DNA of 64,000 nt, from positions 2,976,001 to 3,040,000 of the forward strand of contig NZ_CP049868.1 of the NCBI RefSeq assembly GCF_011303555.1, given 5' to 3'. The notes below the pieces were generated by a model that saw only the letters and a program-made list of their open reading frames with translations, was not told the DNA's origin and ran no database searches. The position numbers were made by a program, and so were the translations under genes. This DNA comes from Pedobacter sp. HDW13. GTDB taxonomy: Bacteria; Bacteroidota; Bacteroidia; Sphingobacteriales; Sphingobacteriaceae. This document shows positions 17,110 to 26,182 of this stretch, in pieces (positions within the stretch are counted from its first letter, which is position 1; every line of letters starts with the position of its first letter).

Positions 17110-20100
17110 ATGACCAAATTTTACATCCGAAAAATCGGCCTTCTTGCCGTTTTTCTGCTGGTTGTTACGTCCGTATCAGCCCAGTTAAAAATTACCGGAG
17201 TTGTCAAGGGCTCTGACGATGGCCTGTCGTTACCCGGCGTATCGGTAAAGGTAAAAAATGCCACAACAGCAGTAAGTACCGATGGAAACGGCCGGTATAG
17301 CTTAACTGCCTCAAAAGAGGCCACTTTAATTTTCAGTTATGTAGGCTACAAATTAAAAGAAGTACAGGTAAATGGGCGTAGCGAAATTAACGTTAACCTT
17401 AATCCCGATCAACAATCATTAACAGATGTGGTTGTGGTGGGTTATCAGCAAATAAAGCGAAAAAACTCTACCGCTGCACTTGCCACAGTAACCAGTAAAG
17501 ATATCGAGAATCTTCCGGCTGCTAGTGTTGACATACTTTTACAGGGTAAATTACCTGGGGTGAACGTACAAAACTTTACCGGTCAGCCAGGGGTAAGTAC
17601 CTCTTTAATGGTGCGTGGTAATACCCGGATCATGTCGGCAGGAGAATTTGATGGCGACAGGGCCTTCAGTAACCCGCTGTATGTTATAGATGGTTTACCG
17701 ATATCAGAAGATGAGGTCGAATCATTCACCCAAACCGGAACCAATTTTTTAACCTCATTAAACCCTAATGATGTAGAATCTATCGATGTATTGAAAGATG
17801 CATCTGCAGCAGCCATTTACGGTTCGAGGGGTGCAAACGGTGTAATTTTGATTAAAACAAAAAGAGGAGTAGCTGGTGTCCCGAAAGTAAGTTTTAATAC
17901 TTATTACGGAATAGTTAAGCAACCCGATTTTTTACAAACTGTTATTGGTGCTGAAGAAAGAAGAAGAAAACTCGATCTGATTTATAACTACGCAAACCCT
18001 ACACAGTTAAGAGACCGGGTTCCGATTATGTTAACTGATAGTTTAAATCCTTCATTTAATAATAATAACAACTGGCAGGATTTATTTTACCAGAATGGCA
18101 CAGTTTCTAATCAGGATTTGGCCGTATCAGGTGGAAGTGAAAAATTCAATTACCGTGTTGGTGTTGGCCACTACAATGAGAAAGGAATTATTAAAGCTAC
18201 TGGCTACGAACGCTATTCTATTAATGCGAATTTAGGTGCAAACTTCAGTGAAAAATTTCAGATGCAAACTTCACTGCGTTTAAGCAGGGGGATAAGACTG
18301 GCAGGCAGGGTTAGGCCAGAAGAGCAGGGCTATCGCAATGCATTTAAAATTAATCCTGTAAGTATGCCCTCTTCATTGTTTTATTTATCCGATCAGGATA
18401 GGGCAGATATAGACGCACCTTATAACGCTGTACGGAATAACAACTCTGATAATAATGTGAGTATTGTAACGAAGTTAACCTATAATATTGTTAAAAACCT
18501 TTCTGTTAACACCGAGGCAGCCATTAACTATAGTTCGTCTAAACGAGATTTCTTTAGTCCGGCCAGAAGCGAATACAATGGGAGGGCTTATGCTTATTCG
18601 GGATATAGCGAAGGCTTAAAGTATTTAGTTACCAATACCTTACTTTATCACTTTAGCATTAACGAAACGCATAACTTAAATTTTCTTGCCGGACAGGCTT
18701 TTGAGAGCCGCGATAATAAATCGTTAAATGTAGCGGGTGAAGGGATTCCGAATGATAATATCAAAGTAGTGTCTGGTGTTGCGCAAGGAGATTTATCAGG
18801 TGGATCAGATCATTCTACTTATGCCAAGCTTTCGTTCTTTGGCAGTGCACACTATGATTATAAAGAAAAATACCTTTTCGATTCCTACCTCAGGGCCGAT
18901 GCATCCTCAAGATTTGGACGTGATAACAGATGGGCCGTTTTCCCTTCGTTTTCTGCTGCTTGGGTAGCTACAGAGGAAAATTTCATGAAAAATATTTCAT
19001 GGATTGATATGGCAAAAGTAAGGTTTAGCTGGGGTTTAAGTGGCGATGAGGCCAGTATTGGTGATAACGATCGTTATAATAGCTTTGCACTTGGTGGTGC
19101 AGGTTATAACGGTAGCAACGCCGGCACTTACGATGGTGTTCCGGTAATCTACCCAAACTTTAATAAATTAACCAACAATAATTTAACCTGGGAAGAATCG
19201 GCACAAACCAATATTGGTTTAGATTTAGACCTTTTTAAACACCGCTTAAGTATTACGGCCGATGCTTATGTAAGAAATACGACCGGACAAATGCTAAAGG
19301 TACTGGTACCCGAAACCTCTGGTTACAGCACCTCGCTAAGCAATGCTGCAGGTGTTAGAAACTCCGGACTTGAATTTCAGATTTCAGGTAGGGTTTTTAA
19401 ACCGGAGTCTGCTTTTCAATGGAGCCCGTCAATTAATATTTCATTCAATAAAAATATAGTTACCGCGCTTCCAAACGGAAACCGCGATTTGTATAGCAAT
19501 GGGACCATCTATGTAGTAGGTAAGCCGCTAAACATGTTTCAGATGTACATTACCGATGGCGTAATTAACTCTATAAACGATTTATTGGTAAACCCTTACA
19601 CTGGGCAGGTAGGTAGCACCAAATGGGGTACATTAATTTTGGGTATGCCAAAATGGAGAGATATCAGTGGAGATTATAAAATTTCTGATAACAATGGTGA
19701 AAATGATATTACCTTTTATGGCGATCCAAATCCAAAGGCTACGGGTGGTATTAACAATGCTTTCAGGTATAAAAACTTCTCATTGTCTGTTTTTACCACG
19801 TTTACCCTGGGCAGAACCATTGTAAACAGCACTTTGGCACAGCGATTATCTAATGGCTTATTTTATGGTGATCCTGAAGATTTGGCCAGAGCATCAATTG
19901 GAGATTATGAGCAATACAATTACTGGCGTAAACCTGGCGATAATGCTACGTTCCCAGCACTCAATCCCTTTGCAGGTTTATATGTATTCAGGTCTAATCA
20001 GAGCTTTTACGTAGAACCAGGCTGGTATGTTAGGATTAAAAATGTAAACCTGAGTTACGATTTTACACCAAAAAATTATCCCTGGATGAAAAAGTTAAGC

Positions 20101-20259
20101 ATTAACCGATTAAAACTGTACACTATGGTTGATAACCTGGTGATGTTCCAGAAATTCTCTGGAATTGATGCTGAGGCAGTAAATGCGCAAGGATATGATT
20201 TTGGCGATGGTTACCCTATCCCTAAAAAATACACCTTTGGTCTTCAGGTAGAATTTTAA
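17110..20259 (+). CDS. SusC-family TonB-dependent outer-membrane transporter (no STN domain)
   Basis: A 1049-residue outer-membrane transporter. The signal peptide ends in SVSAQ; a carboxypeptidase-regulatory-like domain follows (ITGVVKGSDDGLSLPGVSVK), then the linker DVVVVGYQ, the plug with LNPNDVESIDVLKDASAAAI and YGSRGANGVILI, and a beta-barrel ending KYTFGLQVEF. It lacks the N-terminal STN domain of the neighbouring SusC, so it should not signal through FecR; control may instead use the two CAAACGTTTG palindromes upstream. The broken susD and accessory lipoproteins follow in the same direction. The transported ligand is unknown. Confidence 0.95.
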   Translation: MTKFYIRKIGLLAVFLLVVTSVSAQLKITGVVKGSDDGLSLPGVSVKVKNATTAVSTDGNGRYSLTASKEATLIFSYVGYKLKEVQVNGRSEINVNLNPDQQSLTDVVVVGYQQIKRKNSTAALATVTSKDIENLPAASVDILLQGKLPGVNVQNFTGQPGVSTSLMVRGNTRIMSAGEFDGDRAFSNPLYVIDGLPISEDEVESFTQTGTNFLTSLNPNDVESIDVLKDASAAAIYGSRGANGVILIKTKRGVAGVPKVSFNTYYGIVKQPDFLQTVIGAEERRRKLDLIYNYANPTQLRDRVPIMLTDSLNPSFNNNNNWQDLFYQNGTVSNQDLAVSGGSEKFNYRVGVGHYNEKGIIKATGYERYSINANLGANFSEKFQMQTSLRLSRGIRLAGRVRPEEQGYRNAFKINPVSMPSSLFYLSDQDRADIDAPYNAVRNNNSDNNVSIVTKLTYNIVKNLSVNTEAAINYSSSKRDFFSPARSEYNGRAYAYSGYSEGLKYLVTNTLLYHFSINETHNLNFLAGQAFESRDNKSLNVAGEGIPNDNIKVVSGVAQGDLSGGSDHSTYAKLSFFGSAHYDYKEKYLFDSYLRADASSRFGRDNRWAVFPSFSAAWVATEENFMKNISWIDMAKVRFSWGLSGDEASIGDNDRYNSFALGGAGYNGSNAGTYDGVPVIYPNFNKLTNNNLTWEESAQTNIGLDLDLFKHRLSITADAYVRNTTGQMLKVLVPETSGYSTSLSNAAGVRNSGLEFQISGRVFKPESAFQWSPSINISFNKNIVTALPNGNRDLYSNGTIYVVGKPLNMFQMYITDGVINSINDLLVNPYTGQVGSTKWGTLILGMPKWRDISGDYKISDNNGENDITFYGDPNPKATGGINNAFRYKNFSLSVFTTFTLGRTIVNSTLAQRLSNGLFYGDPEDLARASIGDYEQYNYWRKPGDNATFPALNPFAGLYVFRSNQSFYVEPGWYVRIKNVNLSYDFTPKNYPWMKKLSINRLKLYTMVDNLVMFQKFSGIDAEAVNAQGYDFGDGYPIPKKYTFGLQVEF

Positions 20260-20270
20260 TAAATAAGCAG

Positions 20271-21721
20271 ATGAAAACGAATTATAAAAAAACAAGAAGT
20301 AGTTTGCTCATTATAGCAACGCTACTAACCATATTAATTGCTCCATCCTGTAAAAAGGCTTTAGATAATGAATTAGATAATGCCACTTACGATGATAAAT
20401 TCTGGAAAAATGAATCTGATGCCCAAGGGGCTATAGGTGGGCTTATGCGCTTTTACGTACCAGTTTATATACAGATAATGCTTTCTTTATTTGGGGCGAT
20501 TTACCTTACGGTGAGTTTAAAACTGATGATACCAACATGCAGGGTCCTTATGTAAATGGAGGTTTAAATGCCGTTTATTATCGTGAAGGTGGTGCACATA
20601 CATGGACCAACTGGTACAAAGTAATTAATGTTTGTAACCTTGTTATAGATAAGGTGCCAACTATAGCCGATGCTTCTTTTGCAGGTGGTGCTAAAGGGAA
20701 GAACTATATTATTGGCGAGGCGTATTTCTTGCGTGGCCTGTGCTATTTCTACCTGGCGAGGGTTTGGGGCGAAGTACCATTACAAAATGACGCGATTTAT
20801 ACTGCAGAACAAATTAAGTTATTGGCACAGTCGCCGGAAGAAAAGATTACCGATCAGGTAATCAGTGATGCTACAAAGGCATCGGCATTAATGACTTTTG
20901 AAGGCACCACGCAATATCAACGGGCAAGGGCTAATAAAGGCGCAGCTTTAGGACTGCTGGCGCACGTTACCGCTTGGCGACACGATTATGCTAAGACCCT
21001 GGTTTATACCGATTCTATTATTAACAGGGTAGATACCTACGGATTGGAAACTGGCGAGAATATCAGAATGCCATTTAAGAATACCAATTCAAAAGAGAAT
21101 ATTTTTGTAATCCCTTCTTCAAATGCAAAAAAGGAAGCTTATTTCTATGGAGGTATTGGTTTTCAAACCTTAATGGAGCCTTACACAAATAGTTTCGGTA
21201 AGCCTTTGTATTATGTTAATCCTGACTTTCTTTTCAATATCTATCCAAACACTGCAGATATCCGGTTAGAAAAATTTTATGGCTACAGTAGCAGCGCTGA
21301 TATCGATCTCTTGATAAAATACAGTGATGTGGGTTACAAAACGCCAACCGAGCCTTACATCGAGAGTAATCTGATTATTTACCGCTTAGCAGATATGTAC
21401 TTATTAAAGGCAGAAGCACTGAATGCGCTGAACAGGGATCCTGAATCGAAAACAGCTTTGAATGTGGTAAGAACAAGAGCAAATACTGGGGCGAGCAGTG
21501 CTGTGGGTAACCTCTTAAAAATTGACATTATGAACGAGCGTGTACGCGAACTTGCAGGCGAAGGGCAGAATTTCTTCGACGGAGTAAGGATGAACCGTAG
21601 CCCAATCTGGATGACTGATGCCCGTAAAACACTTAAAGGCTGGAGATGGCCAATTGCCAACAGTATTCTGCAAAACAACAACCTCATTAACCAAACCGAA
21701 TTTTGGAAAGGTAAATATTAA
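20271..21721 (+). pseudogene. SusD/RagB-family lipoprotein, interrupted by a single-base frameshift
   Basis: The frame opened at 20271 (MKTNYKKTRSSLLIIATLLT, lipoprotein Cys in APSCKKALDNEL) reads SusD sequence up to DAQGAIGGL at about 20444, then becomes unrelated and stops at 20555. From 20444 the frame shifted by one base reads YALLRTSLYTDNAFFIWGD and continues with clear SusD sequence (GEAYFLRGLCYFYLARVWGE, IYRLADMYLLKAEALN) to the stop at 21721. One missing T in CTTATGCG (expected CTTTATGCG) explains the break; adding it gives a 483-residue protein of normal SusD length. No other lesion or stop is present, so this is either a very recent mutation or a sequencing error. A partner for the upstream SusC. 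Confidence 0.9.
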
Positions 21722-21732
21722 GCATATACAAC

Positions 21733-22434
21733 ATGAAAAGATACATATTTATAATTTTTGCAGCTGTAGCGATTTTTTTCGGCTGTAAAAAAGGCAACGG
21801 CATTATCGATGGAGGGCTAAGCAATCCAAAGGTGAATTTTAATACTTACGATTTTTTAAAGTCGCATCCTAAAAAGGTTTTCGATACGACTTTAATGGTG
21901 ATTGATAAAGCGGGTTTAAAAGATATCATTAACGGAGATGTGACCTTCTTTGTACCCAACAATTATTCGATTAATAACTTTCTGAACATTAAGCGTGATG
22001 AAGCCCGTCAAATCGATGAGAACAAAAAGTATACTTTAGATTCTCTTTTTAAATATTTTACACCTGCCATGCTTCGCGATTCGCTGGGGATTTACGTTTT
22101 TAAAGGTAAAATCTCCTACGGACAACTTACCGAAGCCGGAGAAATTTACCACTCGGTGGTGGCTCCTGCTGAAAATTTCCTGATCTCCTATACAAAAACA
22201 ACAGGTTACCTTGTGGATGGGATTATAACCACTGACGCCAGGTTGGTCTATTTTGTAAAAGTACTGGGAGACAGAGATATTATGGTAAATGGTAAAATGG
22301 AAGATCCAACCGGAGATCCTGCGTTGTTAGATAGAAGTACTGTTTGTCAAACTTCAGGTATTCAAACCACAAACGGTATTGTTCATGTACTGAGCAATTC
22401 GCATCCATGGACATTTAAAGTAAAAGATTTTTAA
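21733..22434 (+). CDS. Fasciclin (FAS1) domain lipoprotein
   Basis: A 233-residue lipoprotein with acceptor Cys in IFFGCKKG. The mature part matches one FAS1 domain: TYDFLKSHPKKVFDTTLMVI, then DVTFFVPNNYSINNFL (H1-type motif) and NGIVHVLSNSHPW near the C-terminus (H2-type motif, usually NG.IHVID). Such proteins are common accessory genes behind susCD pairs and are thought to mediate adhesion or glycan binding at the surface. It starts 11 bases after the susD stop, in the same transcription unit. Precise role unknown. Confidence 0.82.
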   Translation: MKRYIFIIFAAVAIFFGCKKGNGIIDGGLSNPKVNFNTYDFLKSHPKKVFDTTLMVIDKAGLKDIINGDVTFFVPNNYSINNFLNIKRDEARQIDENKKYTLDSLFKYFTPAMLRDSLGIYVFKGKISYGQLTEAGEIYHSVVAPAENFLISYTKTTGYLVDGIITTDARLVYFVKVLGDRDIMVNGKMEDPTGDPALLDRSTVCQTSGIQTTNGIVHVLSNSHPWTFKVKDF

Positions 22435-22445
22435 AGCAATATTTT

Positions 22446-23507
22446 ATGAAAAAGATATATTTATTTGGAGGCATACTTTGCCTTATCATAGCTGCCGTAA
22501 GCTTAAATGCCTGCAGAAAAGTAAAAGAAGGCTTTTTAAGTGATTACCTGCGCTATTCTTCAAATCCCTTAAGGGTTAATGCAGGCTCGTTTTATCTGTC
22601 GCAAGGATTAATACCAGATGCATCAACACCACCGTTTAAAGTAACCTTGTTAAATGTTCGGAATAAAGCAACGGGAAAACGTGCCGATGAATTTTTTAAA
22701 GAGTATGAGTTAGATGTTTGGAAGTTACCTTACGATCCCAGAACTGATACCACACTTGCTTTAATCAATGCGAAAAGAACTCGCGTTAAGAAAACGCCTT
22801 TCGAAGTAGCACCTGCCAGCGGGCAAATGGTTTTTAATGAGGGAAGTAACAATATCCCTCCGGGAGAGTATTTGCTGGATATCCAGGTTGAAAATCCAAA
22901 CGGCACAAAAGTGTACAATAGTATATGTACCATTATATTGGCACCACAGGTAGAGTATGAGTATATTAATGCACCATACTCACTTGCTGTTGAGGCAACC
23001 AGCGAAACCGCAATCAGGTTTGCTTACGATGCAGATTGGATTGATGCTACCGTAGGTCGCTCAACTACAGCATGGTTGAAAATTAAGCGTATTGCCGATT
23101 CTCCAAATCAGGTTGTACTTAAATTTAAAGATAAAAACGGCGCGCTAATTACTCCGTCAGAGTACAAACAAAGACCAAGTGGTAATACTTACCTTAAAAC
23201 CCTAGGTACTTTTGCATATAAAACTACTGTTACCGATACAGCTGTGCTTTACGATTATGCTACTAGTCCTTTCCCTGCGCTTTATTGGGATACACAAAGT
23301 AACGGTATAAACTGTTATTATCGGATTAATGCCAGCAACATTGCATCTATTGACACAGCAAACGCTCCAATTTGGGGACCGCCATCGCAATTACCTTACG
23401 GTACCTGGAGCAAAAGGCCAGTTAAACTGAATGTTAGGTTTAATACACGTATAAACAGACCGGGTAAATATTTGTACGAAGTTATTTTAGCAGCCACCAA
23501 AAAATAA
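22446..23507 (+). CDS. Surface lipoprotein, resembles DUF5007 family
   Basis: A 353-residue protein with a lipoprotein signal (MKKIYLFGGILCLIIAAVSL, Cys in LNACRK). After it come FLSDYLRYSSNPLRVNAGSF and a beta-rich body with PFEVAPASGQMVFNEG and PPGEYLLDIQVENPNGTKVY. From memory this arrangement directly after a fasciclin protein in susCD loci corresponds to the DUF5007 family; I cannot confirm with a search. It probably sits on the outer surface and binds ligand, by analogy with SusE/SusF position in starch loci, but shows no recognisable catalytic motif. It follows the FAS1 gene by 11 bases. Confidence 0.65.
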   Translation: MKKIYLFGGILCLIIAAVSLNACRKVKEGFLSDYLRYSSNPLRVNAGSFYLSQGLIPDASTPPFKVTLLNVRNKATGKRADEFFKEYELDVWKLPYDPRTDTTLALINAKRTRVKKTPFEVAPASGQMVFNEGSNNIPPGEYLLDIQVENPNGTKVYNSICTIILAPQVEYEYINAPYSLAVEATSETAIRFAYDADWIDATVGRSTTAWLKIKRIADSPNQVVLKFKDKNGALITPSEYKQRPSGNTYLKTLGTFAYKTTVTDTAVLYDYATSPFPALYWDTQSNGINCYYRINASNIASIDTANAPIWGPPSQLPYGTWSKRPVKLNVRFNTRINRPGKYLYEVILAATKK

Positions 23508-23536
23508 ATTTATAAACAACTTAATCTTAAAAAAAC

Positions 23537-23923
23537 ATGAAAACAACACGTTATTTTGCATTAATCCTGGCAGCTGCCATTTGTTTATTCAGTAGTTTTA
23601 AGCCGGATGTAGCCAAGAGTGCGGTCAAACATTTGCCTCCTATCGTAATTACCAAAAACTTTACAGCTGATAATAGTGTACCGGGAGTAGCAACTACCCA
23701 GTATAATGCGGGGCAACTTTATGGTGCTGTAACAACCACTATTCAAGGAGTTGGTACCGTTACTTTAACCAATGTTTCACATTCGGGAGGTACAATTAAT
23801 GTAGATAAATTTGAGGGCTATATTTCAGATGGTACCTACGACTACCACATCTATGTTACCATTACCGGAAATACCACAAGTGGCTGGCAAATTTATAGTG
23901 CCACAGCGGAAGCAGTGATATAA
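23537..23923 (+). CDS. Small secreted beta-rich protein of unknown function
   Basis: A 128-residue protein with a signal peptide (MKTTRYFALILAAAICLFSS) and no lipobox. The mature region is rich in Thr, Gly and Val with alternating hydrophobic residues (GTVTLTNVSHSGGTINVDKF, YDYHIYVTITGNTTSG), suggesting a small beta-sandwich. No family recognised. It is the last gene of the second susCD unit, 29 bases after the previous stop, and is followed by a strong terminator. It may be a ligand-binding or structural accessory protein; no function can be assigned. Confidence 0.6.
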   Translation: MKTTRYFALILAAAICLFSSFKPDVAKSAVKHLPPIVITKNFTADNSVPGVATTQYNAGQLYGAVTTTIQGVGTVTLTNVSHSGGTINVDKFEGYISDGTYDYHIYVTITGNTTSGWQIYSATAEAVI

Positions 23924-23963
23924 ATATTTGCATATAGCGAATTTAGATTTTAACATTTAAGCA

Positions 23964-23996
23964 GCCTGCATTGCCAAAAGCAATGCAGGCTTTTTT
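23964..23996 (+). terminator. Rho-independent terminator of the second susCD operon
   Basis: Perfect 11-base stem GCCTGCATTGC / GCAATGCAGGC with a CAAAA loop, followed by six T residues. Confidence 0.92.
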
Positions 23997-24072
23997 ATTG
24001 GTAACATTTCTAATGCGATTTTTGATTAACCATACAATAGTTTGATATTTAGAAACCAAACCAACTAACGCA

Positions 24073-25632
24073 ATGAAATTCAGATTTGTACTAGCCACCT
24101 TACTAATAGGAGGTCTTATGGTCCAGGCCCAACAAGGCCCAAAAAAAAATCAGTCAAAAGAAACTGTTACCGCCACACAGGTTACCGTTAAGGAAGAAGC
24201 CAAACCGGGTAACAACGAGCGGAATATAAAAGTAGAGAGTACAGTGGTAAGCAATCACTCTGTAACTATTGATGGTAGGGCCGTGCCCTATAAGGCAACT
24301 GCCGGCACCCTGCCAGTTTGGGATGAAGATGGAAAACCAATTGCAGGTTTGTTTTATACTTACTACGAACGCAGTGATGTACAAAACCGTGATAAAAGGC
24401 CTCTTGTGATTTCTTTTAACGGAGGTCCTGGTTCTGCATCTGTTTGGATGCACATTGCCTACACTGGCCCTGTGGTATTAAATATTGATGATGAGGGTTA
24501 TCCCGTTCAGCCTTATGGTTATAAAGAAAACCCATATTCTATTTTAGATGTGGCCGATGTGGTTTACATCGACCCGGTAAACACAGGTTATTCGAGAGCG
24601 GTGAGCAAAGATATTCCCGGCAATAAATTTTTTGGGGTGCGTGCTGATATTAAATACCTGGCCGAGTGGATAAATACCTTTGTAACCCGCAATAACCGCT
24701 GGGCCTCGCCTAAATTTTTAATTGGCGAGAGTTATGGTACTACACGCGTTTCGGGATTAGCGCTTGAGTTGCAAAACAACCAGTGGATGTATTTAAACGG
24801 AGTTGTATTGGTTTCACCTACCGAGCTGGGTATTGAGCGTAGTGGCCCGGTTGATGCAGCTTTACGTTTGCCTTATTTCGCGGCCACGGCCTGGTACCAT
24901 AAAGCTCTGGCAGCAGATTTACAGAGCAAAGATTTAACTGCAATGTTACCCGAGGTAGAAACGTTTACCATTAACGAGCTCATTCCGGCCATTTCGCAAG
25001 GCGGTATGCTTAGTGCCGATAAAAAGAAAGCCATTGCAGGTAAAATGGCCCGTTACTCAGGTCTTTCTGAAAAGGTAATTTTAGATCATAATCTCAACGT
25101 ACCTACCGATTTTTTCTGGAAAGAATTATTAAGGGATAAAGGCTTTACTGTTGGTCGCTTAGATTCGCGCTATCGCGGTATAGATAAAATGAGTGCTGGC
25201 GAAGGCCCTGATTATAATGCTGAGTTAACTTCCTGGTTACACTCTTTCACGCCGGCTATAAATATGTATCTACGCAATGAGCTTAATTATAAAACAGATT
25301 TAAAGTACAACATGTTCGGCTCGGTTTATCCGTGGGATAAAAGTGGCGACCAAACCGGAGATAACCTGCGCCAGGCCATGGCTCAAAACCCTTATTTGCA
25401 TTTGCTCGTACAATCCGGCTACTACGATGGTGCCTGCGATTACTTCAACGCCAAATATAGCATGTGGCAGTTAGATGCTGCCGGTAAACTACAAGATAGG
25501 GTGAGCTGGGAAGGTTACCGTAGCGGACACATGATGTATCTGCGTAAAGACGATTTAAAAACAGCCAATAACCATATCCGCGAGTTTATTAAAAAAGCCT
25601 TGCCAAAAGCTGGCGAATCGGCTAAGTTTTAA
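24073..25632 (+). CDS. Peptidase S10, serine carboxypeptidase-like, secreted
   Basis: A 519-residue secreted protein (signal peptide MKFRFVLATLLIGGLMVQAQ). It has the S10 landmarks: SFNGGPGSASVWMH (oxyanion region, NGGPG), VVYIDPVNTGYSRA, the nucleophile Ser in GESYGTTR, an Asp in YYDGACDY and the catalytic His in RSGHMMYL. It is an alpha/beta-hydrolase carboxypeptidase that removes C-terminal residues from peptides in the periplasm or outside the cell. It lies behind the second susCD unit but after that unit's terminator, so it is probably transcribed alone. Full length for the bacterial S10 group. Confidence 0.9.
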   Translation: MKFRFVLATLLIGGLMVQAQQGPKKNQSKETVTATQVTVKEEAKPGNNERNIKVESTVVSNHSVTIDGRAVPYKATAGTLPVWDEDGKPIAGLFYTYYERSDVQNRDKRPLVISFNGGPGSASVWMHIAYTGPVVLNIDDEGYPVQPYGYKENPYSILDVADVVYIDPVNTGYSRAVSKDIPGNKFFGVRADIKYLAEWINTFVTRNNRWASPKFLIGESYGTTRVSGLALELQNNQWMYLNGVVLVSPTELGIERSGPVDAALRLPYFAATAWYHKALAADLQSKDLTAMLPEVETFTINELIPAISQGGMLSADKKKAIAGKMARYSGLSEKVILDHNLNVPTDFFWKELLRDKGFTVGRLDSRYRGIDKMSAGEGPDYNAELTSWLHSFTPAINMYLRNELNYKTDLKYNMFGSVYPWDKSGDQTGDNLRQAMAQNPYLHLLVQSGYYDGACDYFNAKYSMWQLDAAGKLQDRVSWEGYRSGHMMYLRKDDLKTANNHIREFIKKALPKAGESAKF

Positions 25633-25675
25633 TCAGGATTTTAAGGATATACCGATTTTAGGATTCACAAATCCA

Positions 25676-25721
25676 GAGTTGACAACTTTTATAGACGCAA
25701 TGCCATTTAAGTTGTCAACTC
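25676..25721. repeat. 13-base perfect inverted repeat
   Basis: GAGTTGACAACTT (25676-25688) and AAGTTGTCAACTC (25709-25721), one further pair (A/T) outside, 20-base loop. Just upstream of a terminator. Either part of a processed 3' end or a repeat element. Confidence 0.6.
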
Positions 25722-25729
25722 TCACCGCC

Positions 25730-25760
25730 GAGGTTCGTGTCTTTACGGACCTCTTTTTTT
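25730..25760 (+). terminator. Rho-independent terminator downstream of the S10 peptidase
   Basis: Nine-pair stem GAGGTTCGT / ACGGACCTC (one G-T pair) followed by seven T residues. It lies about 100 bases after the peptidase stop. Confidence 0.8.
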
Positions 25761-26160
25761 GCTTTTTAATTTTTTGGAGCACAATACCAGTACAACAATT
25801 AATGTTGGTCCTGCTTTACATTACTCCCGATGAAAAAATCGGGATTCATTTCATCCGATAGCTATCGGATCAGAACTAAATAACCCATGGCAGTGCAGGG
25901 AAATTTCCCTGATAGTAGCAAAAGCCTGCGTAAACTAAACCCGACCATAGTGAGATGCTGTTTTAAGCATCTGTTTTATTTATTTATGGTATGCTTGCTT
26001 GTTTCACAGATTTCAACCGGCAGAACGGGGTGGGGCTACTTTAACTGAAAGATAGCTGCAATTGCTTTCCAGATCGTAGAAGATAATAATCTGCTTTGCG
26101 ACAGGTATTTGTATAGTAAAACTGTAAACCAAAAACTCATCACTGCAAACTAAAAATAAT
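25761..26160. other. Gene-free region with palindromes, probable repeat remnant
   Basis: About 400 bases with no convincing gene. It holds TCCCGA...TCGGGA, an 18-base perfect palindrome ATCCGATAGCTATCGGAT (25853-25870), an AGATGCT/AGCATCT hairpin (25953-25972) and a segment (CAATTGCTTTCCA at about 26060) that resembles part of the 36720-36980 region. It reads as a degenerate intergenic repeat element rather than a gene or RNA. Confidence 0.45.
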
Positions 26161-26164
26161 TACT

Positions 26165-26172
26165 TATTTTTG
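26165..26172 (+). promoter_or_regulatory. -7 promoter element of accA
   Basis: TATTTTTG matches the Bacteroidota TAnnTTTG consensus, 10 bases before the accA ATG, implying a very short leader. No clear -33 TTG at the right distance. Confidence 0.6.
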
Positions 26173-26182
26173 TGGTTCAATT

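Noticed and set aside
20430..20555. Programmed frameshifting as an explanation for the split susD
   Set aside because: No slippery heptamer or downstream stimulatory structure is visible at the switch point, and SusD proteins are not known to need frameshifting.
25679..25861. 60-codon plus-strand frame after the S10 peptidase
   Set aside because: It runs through an inverted repeat and a terminator, so it cannot be a normal gene.
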